This document shows positions 8,011 to 18,127 of a stretch of DNA of 64,000 bases, in pieces. The notes below the pieces were generated by a model, which searched no databases, had not been told where the DNA came from, and was given only the letters and a program-made list of their open reading frames with translations. A program made the position numbers and the translations under genes. The stretch is from Oscillospiraceae bacterium. GTDB lineage: Bacteria > Bacillota > Clostridia > Oscillospirales > Oscillospiraceae. Location: the NCBI GenBank assembly GCA_022846095.1, contig AP025583.1:3435279-3499278 (forward strand). Direction: 5' to 3'. The first letter of the stretch is position 1. Each line of letters starts with the position of its first letter.

Positions 8011-9168
8011 TCAGTCAAACCGCGCCGTCTCCGGCAGCGCCCCGCCGATCAGGGGGCGGCACCAGTCGCAGAATTCCCGCGTCACGCCGCTGCCCCGGGC
8101 GGTGATATACTCCGCCGGCAGCACCTTCTCCCCCAGCATGACCTCCTCGATGGGGATGAGGAAGGTCTCGCAGGCGTAGGGGGCGGTGGACAGGCGGCGA
8201 AAGCCCACCATCTTGCCGCTCTCCCCCGCCAGCGCCGCCCGGCAGGCGGCCCGGCCCGCCTCCTCGGCCTCGGCGGCGTCCACGCAGGACTGCCACGCGA
8301 TGGAGGCCCGGCCCAGGATGCCCGGCTTCTCGCTGCGGGCCTTGATGCCCAGGCGCTTGACCACCATCTGCGCCAGATGGGAGGACACGTCCCCGAAGTA
8401 GGTGGAGCGCCCGCTCTGGAAGATGGGGGGCACGATGGGCCTGCCCCCGGCGTCGTGCAGGCCCTCGCTGGCCACCACCACCACGCCGCCCTGCCTGTCG
8501 TACAGGGCCTTCACGTCCTCCAAAAACTCCTCCTCGCAAAAGACCCGCTCGGGCAGGTAGATCAGGTGGGGGGCGTCCCCGTCCTCCTCCCGGGCCAGGG
8601 CGGCGGCGGCGGTGGCCCAGCCCGCGTTGCGGCCCAGGGCCTCCAGCACCACCACGTGGATGGGCAGGCTGCGCACGTCCACCCCCAGCTCCCGCACCGT
8701 GCCCGCCATATACCGGGCGACGGAGCCGAAGCCGGGGCAGTGGTCGGTGACCGCGATGTCGTTGTCCATGGTCTTGGGGATGCCCATGACCGACACGCCC
8801 TGCCCGGCGCAGGCGCGGGCCAGCTTGCCGCAGGCGTCCATGGTGCCGTTGCCGCCGTTCATAAGCACGTATTTGATCCTGTGTTCCCGCAGAATCTCCG
8901 CCATTCTGGCGTAGTCCGGCCCCTCCAGCGCGTCCCGGGAGGTGCCGATGGCGGTGGCGGGGGTGGTGGGCAGCAGGTCCAGCTTCTCCTGGGGCAGGGC
9001 CCCCAGATCCAGCAGCGCCCCCCGCAGCAGCCCCCCGGTGCCGCCCCGGGCGCCGTAGATACGCCCCACCGCGCCGCTCTGCTTTGCCTCCATCACCGCC
9101 CCGTAGAGGGAGCAGTTGAGCACGGCGGTGGGCCCGCCGCCGTGTATGATAATCAGGTTGTCCTTCAT
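8011..9168 (-). CDS. 6-phosphofructokinase family (ATP- or PPi-dependent)
   Basis: 385 aa, similar in length to the pyrophosphate-using members. It phosphorylates fructose-6-P, committing sugar to glycolysis. Visible: N-terminal IIIHGGGPTAVLN, the nucleotide/PPi loop MNGGNGTMD, the catalytic loop IPKTMDNDI with the conserved Asp, GFGSVARYM, and the EALGRNAGW substrate segment. Classical ATP enzymes read GGDGS and many PPi enzymes GGDD or GGND. Here the Asp is replaced by Asn while the following Gly of the ATP type is kept, so the phosphoryl donor cannot be called. The gene stands alone between the tetR gene and the ABC operon, with a ribosome site GAAAGGGG. Confidence 0.85.
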   Translation of the reverse strand: MKDNLIIIHGGGPTAVLNCSLYGAVMEAKQSGAVGRIYGARGGTGGLLRGALLDLGALPQEKLDLLPTTPATAIGTSRDALEGPDYARMAEILREHRIKYVLMNGGNGTMDACGKLARACAGQGVSVMGIPKTMDNDIAVTDHCPGFGSVARYMAGTVRELGVDVRSLPIHVVVLEALGRNAGWATAAAALAREEDGDAPHLIYLPERVFCEEEFLEDVKALYDRQGGVVVVASEGLHDAGGRPIVPPIFQSGRSTYFGDVSSHLAQMVVKRLGIKARSEKPGILGRASIAWQSCVDAAEAEEAGRAACRAALAGESGKMVGFRRLSTAPYACETFLIPIEEVMLGEKVLPAEYITARGSGVTREFCDWCRPLIGGALPETARFD

Positions 9169-9299
9169 AAAAAAGGCGCCCCTTTCCCCAGTTTGAGGGT
9201 ATCATACCACGATTGCGCCGGGGAAAAAAGGAGGATTTCTTTTCCCCCCTTTGCGCAAAAAGGGGGGTCCCGGATGACCGGGGCCCCCTGATTTCCCGC

Positions 9300-10001
9300 C
9301 TACCCCCGCGCGAGCAGGCCGTGGTGCTCGGGCTTGATGTAGCAGGTGAGGATCTGGCGGTAATAGCGCATGGTCTTGGCGCAGGCCGCGTCCCTGCCGA
9401 TGCGCTTGTCCTTTACGTCCTGTAACAGGCTCTTGTAGACCATCATGGCCACGTCGTTGAAGTCCTCGGCGTTCTCCTGGGTCATGAAGCCGTCCGCCAC
9501 GCAGTCGGCCAGCATCAGGGCGCTGCGGGAGTAGATGTCGTTGACGTGGATAAGCTTGTTCATGGGGCCCTTCCCGTCGCTCTCCCGCTCGGGGAAGAGG
9601 GCGTAGTACTGCTGGGTGTACTCCTCCAGCTTGTTGTCCCGGTTGGTGAAGAAGAGCAGCTCGTAGATCTCGGGGCTGGCGAAGGAGTATTTGCAAAAGC
9701 ACTCGGAGATGGCCAGGTAGATCTCCAGGGAGTTCCTGCACCCCCGGATGTACTCCGGGATGGAGGCGTTGTACTCCTCCAGGTAGTTCATGGTGGCCAG
9801 GAAAATCAGGTGGTTGAGGTTGTCGAAGTAGTTGTAGAGGGTCGCGCTGTTGTACCCCGCCAGGTCGGACACCTTGCGGATGGTCACCGCGCCGATGCCC
9901 TCCTCCTTGATAATCTGGTCGGCCGCGTCGATGAAGTAGGTCATAATCCGTTTCTGGCGCAGCTGCTTTTTGTCGGTAGGGACCCGCATACGCTCGCTCA
10001 C
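9300..10001 (-). CDS. TetR-family regulator of the carnitine-type operon (proposed)
   Basis: 233 aa. The N-terminal TetR DNA-binding domain (about residues 15-65) contains IKEEGIGAVTIRKVSDLAGYNSATLYNYFDN, presented here only as a family hallmark region. The rest is an effector domain I cannot assign. The GTG at 10001 is used as start; the ATG at 9989 is an alternative with a poorer upstream site. It is divergent from the beta-keto acid cleavage operon across a 473-bp gap. Both its own promoter and the opposing one contain palindromes with TAATC half-sites between -35 and -10, which suggests autoregulation and control of the operon. Confidence 0.88.
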   Translation of the reverse strand: MSERMRVPTDKKQLRQKRIMTYFIDAADQIIKEEGIGAVTIRKVSDLAGYNSATLYNYFDNLNHLIFLATMNYLEEYNASIPEYIRGCRNSLEIYLAISECFCKYSFASPEIYELLFFTNRDNKLEEYTQQYYALFPERESDGKGPMNKLIHVNDIYSRSALMLADCVADGFMTQENAEDFNDVAMMVYKSLLQDVKDKRIGRDAACAKTMRYYRQILTCYIKPEHHGLLARG

Positions 10002-10030
10002 TCGCTTTCCGCTTGTTAATTCTTTAACTG

Positions 10031-10062
10031 TGATTATATATTCTAATCATCGCATTTTTCAA
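10031..10062 (-). promoter_or_regulatory. tetR promoter with inverted repeat
   Basis: Reverse strand TTGAAA (10062-10057) and TATAAT (10038-10033), spacer 18. TGATTA (10031-10036) and TAATCA (10044-10049) form an inverted repeat overlapping the -10 box and spacer, a position where a bound repressor would block RNA polymerase. Confidence 0.6.
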
Positions 10063-10368
10063 GCATCATTTTGATTTTTGTCTATTATAGCACAAAGTGT
10101 ATCTTCTTTCATGGCAATTGCTGGGTATCTTCCGCAAATCCGCCCGCTATTTTCGTCACTCTGACGAAAGCGTTTCGCGCCCCGCCCGCCGCCCTTGGCC
10201 CGGCCGGACCGCGTTTTTCTCCTGAAAACTGTAAAAAAAGCGCTCTTTTCCGGGACAATCCGGCTTAGCAAGCCCCATGCCAGGATGCTTTGCACCGGAA
10301 AAAACAGCCAGTTAAGCGCCCGCAAATTCGTCATGTCTACAAAAATTATATCAATTTTCTAAATGTGA
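10063..10368. other. Divergent intergenic region
   Basis: About 300 bp between the two divergent promoters. I see no convincing gene: one reverse frame of 91 codons (10059-10334) has no ribosome site and an unstructured composition. The region is more A+T-rich than its surroundings near both ends. Confidence 0.5.
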
Positions 10369-10397
10369 TTGAACAATAATCGCGATTATGATATACC
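10369..10397 (+). promoter_or_regulatory. Promoter of the carnitine-type operon with embedded palindrome
   Basis: TTGAAC (10369-10374) and TATACC (10392-10397), spacer 17. The spacer contains the perfect 14-bp palindrome ATAATCGCGATTAT (10376-10389). The placement is typical for a TetR operator that occludes the promoter. Confidence 0.7.
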
Positions 10398-10474
10398 TAT
10401 CACCAGAGGGAACCCCCTCGTTAAAACGTCACCGTTATTGCCTATAAATTAAACTTTATTGGGAGGAATGAATC

Positions 10475-11353
10475 ATGAACAACGAAGTCATCATTACCTG
10501 CTGCCTGACGGGGTCGGGCGACTCCGCGCTGAAGAGCGACAAGGTGCCCGTCACCCCCGAGGAGATTGCCGCCTCCGCCGTCAAGGCCGCACAGGCCGGC
10601 GCCACCGTGGCCCACGTCCACGTGCGCAACCCCGAAACCAAGCAGTGGAGCCGGGACGTGGAGCTCTACAAGGAGACCGCGAAGCTCATTCGTGAGTGCG
10701 GCGTGGACATGGTCCTCAACATCACCGCCGGTATGGGCGCAGACTTCGTGCCCGACCCCGAGAACCCCATGGTGGGCGGCCCCGGCTCCGACATGATCAC
10801 CCCCTACGAGCGCGTGCGCCACATCCTGGAGATCAAGCCCGAGGTCTCCACCCTGGACTGCGGCTCCATGAACTACGCCGGCTCCGCCTACATCGCCACC
10901 ATGGATATGCTGCGCGAGACCAGCAAGTACATCATGGACGCCGGGGTCAAGGCCGAGGTGGAGGTCTTTGAGCTGGGCCACATCTGGCAGGCCAAGCAGC
11001 TTATCAAGGAAGGCGTGCTCGCCCCCGACTGCGAGTTCCAGCTCTGCATGGGCGTGCCCTACGCCGCCGAGGCCAACCCCATGAACATGCTGGCCATGGT
11101 CAACGCTCTGCCCGTCGGCTGCAACTGGTCCTCCTTCGCCCTGGGCAAGATGCAGATGCCCTGGGTGGCCATGAGCGTGCTCCACGGCGGCAACGTCCGC
11201 GTGGGCCTGGAGGACAACATCTACCTGGGCAAGGGCCACTTCGCCTCCAACGAGGAGCTGGTCGCCAACGCCCGCGAGATCATCGAGCGCATGGGCGCCA
11301 AGGTCGTCACCGACCCCAACCGCGCCCGCGAAATTATGGGACTCAAGAAATAA
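10475..11353 (+). CDS. Beta-keto acid cleavage enzyme (BKACE/DUF849), 3-dehydrocarnitine type
   Basis: 292 aa. BKACE enzymes use acetyl-CoA and Zn to cleave a 3-keto acid, giving acetoacetyl-CoA and a shortened product. With 3-dehydrocarnitine the second product is glycine betaine. Visible: ITCCLTGSGD at the N-terminus, the zinc ligands in VAHVHVRNP (about residues 45-53), NITAGMGADF, TLDCGSMN, FQLCMGVPYAA, and the terminal HGGNVRVGLEDN substrate loop. The whole pattern resembles the dehydrocarnitine subgroup as I remember it. An L-carnitine dehydrogenase-like gene follows, which supports this specificity. Ribosome site GGGAGGAATG before the ATG. Substrate remains inference; the BKACE fold is clear. 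Confidence 0.88.
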   Translation: MNNEVIITCCLTGSGDSALKSDKVPVTPEEIAASAVKAAQAGATVAHVHVRNPETKQWSRDVELYKETAKLIRECGVDMVLNITAGMGADFVPDPENPMVGGPGSDMITPYERVRHILEIKPEVSTLDCGSMNYAGSAYIATMDMLRETSKYIMDAGVKAEVEVFELGHIWQAKQLIKEGVLAPDCEFQLCMGVPYAAEANPMNMLAMVNALPVGCNWSSFALGKMQMPWVAMSVLHGGNVRVGLEDNIYLGKGHFASNEELVANAREIIERMGAKVVTDPNRAREIMGLKK

Positions 11354-11382
11354 TTGTGCGAAGCGCAATCAAATTGGAATCC

Positions 11383-11413
11383 GTTTTTCGGGGGATTCAC
11401 TCCTCCGAAAAAC
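11383..11413 (-). repeat. Isolated GTGAA-loop hairpin
   Basis: A 13-bp stem (one G-T wobble) closes a five-base loop that reads GTGAA on the minus strand. It lies 30 bp past the BKACE stop. The loop matches the hairpins of the elements at 25.7, 38.9, 43.3-43.8 and 47.5 kb, while the stem sequence is different. It is followed on the plus side by a G+C-rich inverted repeat CGCGCC/GGCGCG. No duplicated gene end is visible here. Confidence 0.5.
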
Positions 11414-11496
11414 ACCTCGACCCGCGCCGCGGGGCGCGAAACCGGGGGTATCGAGCGGCGGCCGTGCCAGTGCGCACACCGGCATAGCCGCGAGTA

Positions 11497-11523
11497 TCCA
11501 GGGGGTATGGGATACCCCCTGGA
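11497..11523 (+). promoter_or_regulatory. Stem-loop in the leader of the dehydrogenase gene
   Basis: TCCAGGGGGTAT / ATACCCCCTGGA with a 3-base loop, a perfect 12-bp stem ending about 10 bases before the ribosome site GGAGG. It could modulate translation or stabilise the processed downstream message. No U-run follows, so it is probably not a terminator. Confidence 0.5.
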
Positions 11524-11544
11524 AATTAACGGAGGTAATTGATC

Positions 11545-12546
11545 ATGGCACTGATTCAGCATAACGAGATCAAGCAGGCCGCCATCGTGGGCTGCGGCGT
11601 TATCGGCGCGGGCTGGGCCGCCCGGTTCCTGTGGCGCGGCATCGACGTCATCGCCTACGACAAGTTCCCCCAGGCCGAGGTGGGCCTGCGCGAGGTCATC
11701 GCCAACTCCGAGCCCGCCCTCAGGCGGGTGGTGGACGTGCCGGTGGAGAAGCGCGGCAAGCTCACCTTCACCACCAGCCTGGAGGAGGCCGTGAAGAACG
11801 CCGACTACATCCAGGAGTCCGCACCCGAGGTGCAGGAGATCAAGATCCCCCTGCTCAACGAGGTGGACAAGTACGCCAAGCCCAACGCCGTCATCGGCTC
11901 CTCCACCTCCGGCCTGCTCCCCTCCGAGCTCCAGGCCGGGATGAAGCACCCCGAGCGCTTCACCACCGCGCACCCCTTCAACCCCGTCTACCTCCTCCCC
12001 CTGGTGGAGATCTGCGGCGGCAAGCTCACCAGCGACGAGTGCAAGCAGACCGCCAAGGGCATCTACGAGAGCATCGGCATGAAGCCCCTGCTGGTGCGGG
12101 TGGAGAACGACGGCTTCATCGCGGACCGCCTGCTGGAGGCCCTGTGGCGCGAGGGCGTGTGGATGGTCAACGACAACCTGGCCACCACCGGCGAGCTGGA
12201 CGACGCCATCCGCTACGGCGCTGGCCTGCGCTGGGCCCTGATGGGCACCAACCTGACCTACTTCCTGGCCGGCGGCAAGAACGGCATGCGCCACTTCATG
12301 GAGCAGTTCGGGCCCGCCCTCAAGCTGCCCTGGTGCCACATGGAGGCCCCTGAGCTCACCGACGAGCTCATCGACAAGTTCGTGGACCAGACCGCCGACC
12401 AGGCACAGGGCCAGAACCTGCGCGAGCTGGAGGCCCTGCGCGACAACTGCCTTGTCTCCATCATGGAGGCCCTCTCCCAGTACGACTACGCCTCCGGCCA
12501 GGTCCTCAAGGCCGACCGCGAGCGCCAGGCCAAGCGCCTGGGCTAA
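11545..12546 (+). CDS. lcdH: L-carnitine dehydrogenase-like 3-hydroxyacyl dehydrogenase
   Basis: 333 aa. The start is ATG 11545 (MALIQHNEIKQ), placed by GGAGG 10 bases upstream; a TTG two codons earlier is less likely. Rossmann motif GCGVIGAGWAARF (residues 14-26) and the central ESAPEVQEIK and HPFNPVYLLPLVEI segments belong to the 3-hydroxyacyl-CoA dehydrogenase superfamily. The GWAARF ending of the dinucleotide loop and the length are typical of L-carnitine 3-dehydrogenases, which oxidise L-carnitine to 3-dehydrocarnitine with NAD+. The product would be the substrate of the preceding BKACE. Other 3-hydroxy acids cannot be excluded. Confidence 0.82.
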   Translation: MALIQHNEIKQAAIVGCGVIGAGWAARFLWRGIDVIAYDKFPQAEVGLREVIANSEPALRRVVDVPVEKRGKLTFTTSLEEAVKNADYIQESAPEVQEIKIPLLNEVDKYAKPNAVIGSSTSGLLPSELQAGMKHPERFTTAHPFNPVYLLPLVEICGGKLTSDECKQTAKGIYESIGMKPLLVRVENDGFIADRLLEALWREGVWMVNDNLATTGELDDAIRYGAGLRWALMGTNLTYFLAGGKNGMRHFMEQFGPALKLPWCHMEAPELTDELIDKFVDQTADQAQGQNLRELEALRDNCLVSIMEALSQYDYASGQVLKADRERQAKRLG

Positions 12547-12581
12547 GACCCACTTCACAGATTAAGGAAGGGCTGATTACC

Positions 12582-14648
12582 ATGGATTTGACCCCTATGC
12601 TCGCACCCAAGAGCGTCGCGCTCATCGGCGCCTCCAATAAGGAGGGCTCCCTCGGCCACGACTTGGTGCGCATGATCTCCAAGGGCGCTTACGCCGGCGA
12701 GGTCTACCCCATCAACCCCAAGTACGACGAGATCTGCGGCATCAAGTGCTACCCCGACCTGCCCTCCATCGGCCACCCGGTGGATCTGGCGGTGCTGTGC
12801 GTCAACGCCAAGCGGGTGGAGCAGCAGGCCCAGCTGTGCATCGACGCCGGGGCCAAGAGCCTCTTCGTCACCGCCAACTGCGTCCTGGAGGAAGAGGACG
12901 TGGGCAACGTGGAGCCCAAGCTGGACAAACGGCTCATCAAGCTGTGCAACGACAACAACATCCCCATGCTGGGCCACAACGCCATGGGCTTTTACAACAA
13001 CGACATCGACCTGCGCGTGTGCGGCTTCGAGGCACCCGACGAGGGCGTGAAGGGCAACATCTCCCTGATCAGCCAGTCCGGCTCAGTGTTCTCCACCATC
13101 GGCCACAACGAGCCCCAGCTCAAATTCAACCTCATGGTCGCCACCGGCACCGGCCAGGTGACCGCCATGGAGGATTTCGGCATTTTCGCCCTGGAACAGC
13201 CCACCACCAAGGTGCTGGGCATCTACATGGAGAGCGTGCGCAAGCCCGGGCGCTTTATCGAGATGCTGGAGCTGGCCGCCAGGAAGCACATCCCCGTGGT
13301 GTTGATGAAGGTGGGCAAGTCCACCCTGGGCGCCAAGTTCGCCCAGAGCCACACCGGCGGCCTGGCCGGGGACGACGACGCCTTCCAGGCGGTGTACGAC
13401 CACTACGGCGTCATCCGCTGCTCCTCCCTGGGCGAGATGGCCAACACCCTGCTGATGTTCTCCACCTGGCCGGAAATTCCGGCGGGCGGCGTGGTCGCCA
13501 TCGCCGACTCCGGCGGAGAGCGCAACCTGCTGGCCGACGTGGCCGACGAGGTGGGCTTGGAGTTCGCCAAGCTGAACGACGACACCATGCAGCGCCTGGC
13601 CGCCATCCAGGAGTACGGCCAGGAGGCCGCCAACCCCCTGGACCCCTGGGGCACCGGCATCGACTTTGAGAAGATCTTTGAGGACTCCCTGGTCACCATG
13701 CTCTCCGACCCCAACGCCGCCGTGGGCGTGATCAGCCAGGACCTGCGGGACGGCTACTACCTGTCCCAGGGCTGCATCGACGCGCTGAAGGGCGCGGGTG
13801 AGAAGCAGTCCAAGCCCGTGGTCTTTATGACCAATTTCGGCGGCACCCGCCGGGGTGGCATGACCGCCCAGATCCGGGAGTTCGCCTGCTGCCTGACCGA
13901 GAGCCACGCCGCCCTCTTCGCGCTGAAACACTGGCTGGCCTTCCGCGACTTCAAGTACCGGGAGAACGCCGTGCAGTCCCTCAAGCTGGAGGCGGAGCTG
14001 GTCCGGCTGCTGGAGGGTAAGGAGGTGCTCCAGGAGAAGGAGTCCCTGGCCGTGCTGTCCGCCCTGGGCGTCAACACCCTGCCCTCCTGGGAGATCTCCT
14101 GCGGCGAGTGCCTGGAGCGCCACAAGGACGCGTACACCTTCCCCGTGGTCCTCAAGACCGCGGCCCCCGGCATCCTCCACAAGGCCGACGTGGGCGGCGT
14201 GAAGCTGAACCTGCGCGACTACGGGGAGCTGAAGGCGGCCTACGATGACATGGCCGCCCGCCTGGGCAAGGAGGCCATCGTGGTCCCCATGTTCCAGTTC
14301 GATACCGAGCTCATTTTCGGCATGAAGATTGACCCCAACTTCGGGCCCCTGGTCATCGTGGGCGCGGGCGGCATCTACACCGAGATGCTGCGCGACCGCA
14401 TCATCCTGCTGCCCTGCGCCACCGAGGAGGAGATCGCGGAGAAGCTCAAGACTCTGAAGACCTACAAGCTGCTCACCGGCTTCCGCGGCTCCAAGCCCGC
14501 CGACCTGGACAAGCTGGTGGCCCAGATCAAGCAGTTCTGCAACCTGGCCGCCTACCTGAGCCAGTGGGCCAAGGAGATCGACGTCAACCCCGTGGCCGTC
14601 TCCGGCGACAAAATCGTCGCCCTGGACGCGCTGATCGTCTGCAAATAG
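12582..14648 (+). CDS. NDP-forming acyl-CoA synthetase (acetate-CoA ligase family)
   Basis: 688 aa, a single chain with fused alpha and beta parts. The order is: CoA-binding domain (SVALIGASNKEGSLG, about residues 11-25); succinyl-CoA ligase-like domains with SLISQSGSVFS and the conserved His of QSHTGGLAGDD; C-terminal ATP-grasp domain (VVLKTAAPGILHKADVGGV, GAGGIYTE). Such enzymes interconvert acyl-CoA plus ADP and Pi with acid plus ATP and CoA, usually in the ATP-making direction in anaerobes. It lies 35 bp after the dehydrogenase and is followed by a terminator. Here it could recover ATP from the acetoacetyl-CoA or acetyl-CoA made by the pathway, or activate the substrate. Confidence 0.85.
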   Translation: MDLTPMLAPKSVALIGASNKEGSLGHDLVRMISKGAYAGEVYPINPKYDEICGIKCYPDLPSIGHPVDLAVLCVNAKRVEQQAQLCIDAGAKSLFVTANCVLEEEDVGNVEPKLDKRLIKLCNDNNIPMLGHNAMGFYNNDIDLRVCGFEAPDEGVKGNISLISQSGSVFSTIGHNEPQLKFNLMVATGTGQVTAMEDFGIFALEQPTTKVLGIYMESVRKPGRFIEMLELAARKHIPVVLMKVGKSTLGAKFAQSHTGGLAGDDDAFQAVYDHYGVIRCSSLGEMANTLLMFSTWPEIPAGGVVAIADSGGERNLLADVADEVGLEFAKLNDDTMQRLAAIQEYGQEAANPLDPWGTGIDFEKIFEDSLVTMLSDPNAAVGVISQDLRDGYYLSQGCIDALKGAGEKQSKPVVFMTNFGGTRRGGMTAQIREFACCLTESHAALFALKHWLAFRDFKYRENAVQSLKLEAELVRLLEGKEVLQEKESLAVLSALGVNTLPSWEISCGECLERHKDAYTFPVVLKTAAPGILHKADVGGVKLNLRDYGELKAAYDDMAARLGKEAIVVPMFQFDTELIFGMKIDPNFGPLVIVGAGGIYTEMLRDRIILLPCATEEEIAEKLKTLKTYKLLTGFRGSKPADLDKLVAQIKQFCNLAAYLSQWAKEIDVNPVAVSGDKIVALDALIVCK

Positions 14649-14710
14649 GGCGGGGGCTTGCCCCCGCCGCACCCCAACCCCATCCCTCCCCCAACGCCCC
14701 TCCTCCCTCA

Positions 14711-14750
14711 AAAGGCCGGGACAGGAAAATTCCTGTCCCGGCCCTTTTCT
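14711..14750 (+). terminator. Intrinsic terminator of the carnitine-type operon
   Basis: GGCCGGGACAGGA / TCCTGTCCCGGCC stem with a 4-nt loop, preceded by AAA and followed by CTTTTCTTTT. Confidence 0.85.
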
Positions 14751-14812
14751 TTTCGCCATACCGTGTGGTATAATCTTTTCACTATGTCAAGGTGACTGGA
14801 GGCCAATGCCCT

Positions 14813-16216
<1,404 letters not shown>

Positions 16217-16222
16217 TCACCC

Positions 16223-18127
16223 ATGAAACACATCGTCATCGGCACCGCGGGCCACGTGGACCACGGCAAGACCTGCCTCACCCGCGCCCTCACCGGCGTG
16301 GACACCGACCGCCTCAAGGAGGAGCAGAAGCGGGGCATCACCATCGAGATCGGCTTCGCCCAGCTCACCCTGCCCAACGGCCAGACCGCCAGCATCATCG
16401 ACGTGCCGGGGCACGAGAAGTTCATCCGCAACATGCTGGTGGGCGCGGCGGGCATGGACGTGGTGCTCATGGTCATCGCGGCGGACGAGGGCTTTATGCC
16501 CCAGACCCGGGAGCACCTGGGCATCCTCTCCCTGCTGGGGGTGCAGAACGGCATCATCGTGGTCACCAAGGCCGACATGGTGGAGCCCGAGTGGCTGGAG
16601 GCCATCGAGGAGGAGGCCCGGGAGGACGTGCAGGGCACCTTCTTACAGGACGCGCCCATCATCGCCGTGTCCTCCTACACCGGCCAGGGCATCCAGGAGC
16701 TCAAGCAGCTGGTGGTGGATCTGGTGGAGGGGGCCGAGCAGCGCAACCAGGACCGGCCCTTCCGCCTGCCCGTGGACCGGGTGTTCTCGGTGGACGGCTT
16801 CGGCACCGTGGTCACCGGCACCCTGGTGGAGGGCTCCCTCGCCCTGGGGGACGAGGTGTGTATCTACCCCGGCGAGAAAAAGGCCCGGGTGCGGGGCCTG
16901 CAAAACCACGACCAAAGCGCCCAGCGCGTCTCGGCGGGTATGCGGGTGGCGGTCAACCTCTCGGGGGTGGACAAGGCGGATCTCAAGCGGGGGGACACCC
17001 TGGCGAAGCCCGGCTCCATGCTCCTGTCCCAGCAGATGGACGTGCAGCTGAGTATGCTCAAGGACGCGCCCTACCCCATCAAAAACGACTCCCGGCTCCA
17101 CTTCCACCACGGCAGCCGGGAGCTGGTGTGCAAATGCGTGCTGCTGGGGCGGGACACGCTGGAGGCCGGGGAGACCGGCTTCGCCCAGCTGCGCTTCACC
17201 GAGCCGGTGGCCGCCAAGAACGGCGACCACTTCGTGGTGCGCTTCTTCTCCCCCACCGTCACCGTGGGCGGCGGGGTGCTGCTGAACGTGGCGCCCCAGC
17301 GCCACAAGCGCAACGACCCAAAGATTCTGGAGGGGCTGGCCGCCCGGGCCTCCGGCTCGTCGGAGCGTCAGGTGGTCCAGGCCCTGCGGGACGCGGGGGT
17401 CAGCATGCTCAAGCGCGCAGAGCTTGCCAAGGCCGCGGGCCTGACTGAGGGGGAGCTGGACGAGCCTCTGGCCCAGCTTCTGGACGAGGGCCGGGCCGTG
17501 GATTTGGGCGGGCGCTACATGGACCACGACGCGGTGGAGGGCCTGTGGGACAAGACCGTGCAGCTGCTCTCCGCCTACCACAAGGCCCAGCCCCTCCAGC
17601 CCGGCATGAACCGGGGGGAGTTCCGGGGCAAGCTGCTGCCCCGTGCGCCCGCCGCCTCGGTGGACGCGCTGGTGGACTACCTGGCCCAGCACCGCGGCCT
17701 GCGGCTGGAGGGCCCCACCATCGCCCTGCCCGACTTCCAGGTGGTCTGGAACTCCTTCTTTACCGAGCTGCGCAGGCAGATCGACGGGATTTACGGCAAG
17801 GCGGGCCTGACCACCGACAATCTGGACGACATCCTGGCCGGGTTCGGCAAGAAGCAGGACGGGGCCCGGCAGGTGGTGCAGCGGCTGCTGTACGACGGGG
17901 ATCTGGTGGCCCTCACCCCCCAGATCCTGGTCTGCCGCGCCGCCTACGACCGCGCCCTGCAAACCCTCTACGGCCTGTTCGAGGGCAAGCCCGAGCTCAC
18001 CCTGGGCGAGGCGCGGGACGCGCTGGGCGTGTCCCGCAAGTACGCCCTGGCGCTGCTGGAGTACTGGGACAGCGCCGGGATTACCCGCAAGACCGGGGAT
18101 CTGCGTACCCTGGGCAGGCGGGTATGA
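16223..18127 (+). CDS. selB: Selenocysteine-specific elongation factor
   Basis: 634 aa. A GTPase that delivers Sec-tRNA(Sec) to UGA codons marked by a SECIS hairpin. G1 GTAGHVDHGKT is at residues 6-16, G2 RGITIEIGFA, G3 DVPGHEKF, and G4 TKAD near residue 113. EF-Tu-like domains II and III follow, then a C-terminal winged-helix array (from about residue 370, for example SRKYALALLEYWDSAGI) that binds the mRNA hairpin. Length is normal for bacterial SelB. It follows selA by 6 bp and its stop overlaps the next start in an ATGA arrangement. Confidence 0.97.
   Translation: MKHIVIGTAGHVDHGKTCLTRALTGVDTDRLKEEQKRGITIEIGFAQLTLPNGQTASIIDVPGHEKFIRNMLVGAAGMDVVLMVIAADEGFMPQTREHLGILSLLGVQNGIIVVTKADMVEPEWLEAIEEEAREDVQGTFLQDAPIIAVSSYTGQGIQELKQLVVDLVEGAEQRNQDRPFRLPVDRVFSVDGFGTVVTGTLVEGSLALGDEVCIYPGEKKARVRGLQNHDQSAQRVSAGMRVAVNLSGVDKADLKRGDTLAKPGSMLLSQQMDVQLSMLKDAPYPIKNDSRLHFHHGSRELVCKCVLLGRDTLEAGETGFAQLRFTEPVAAKNGDHFVVRFFSPTVTVGGGVLLNVAPQRHKRNDPKILEGLAARASGSSERQVVQALRDAGVSMLKRAELAKAAGLTEGELDEPLAQLLDEGRAVDLGGRYMDHDAVEGLWDKTVQLLSAYHKAQPLQPGMNRGEFRGKLLPRAPAASVDALVDYLAQHRGLRLEGPTIALPDFQVVWNSFFTELRRQIDGIYGKAGLTTDNLDDILAGFGKKQDGARQVVQRLLYDGDLVALTPQILVCRAAYDRALQTLYGLFEGKPELTLGEARDALGVSRKYALALLEYWDSAGITRKTGDLRTLGRRV

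Noticed and set aside
10059-10334. Reverse open frame of 91 codons in the tetR/BKACE spacer
   Set aside because: No ribosome site, no recognisable fold, and it overlaps both promoters.
12582-14759. Long minus-strand frame opposite the acyl-CoA synthetase
   Set aside because: Low-complexity His/Gly/Leu-rich shadow; same reasoning applies to the long antisense frames opposite selA, selB, the eut genes and the reductase.
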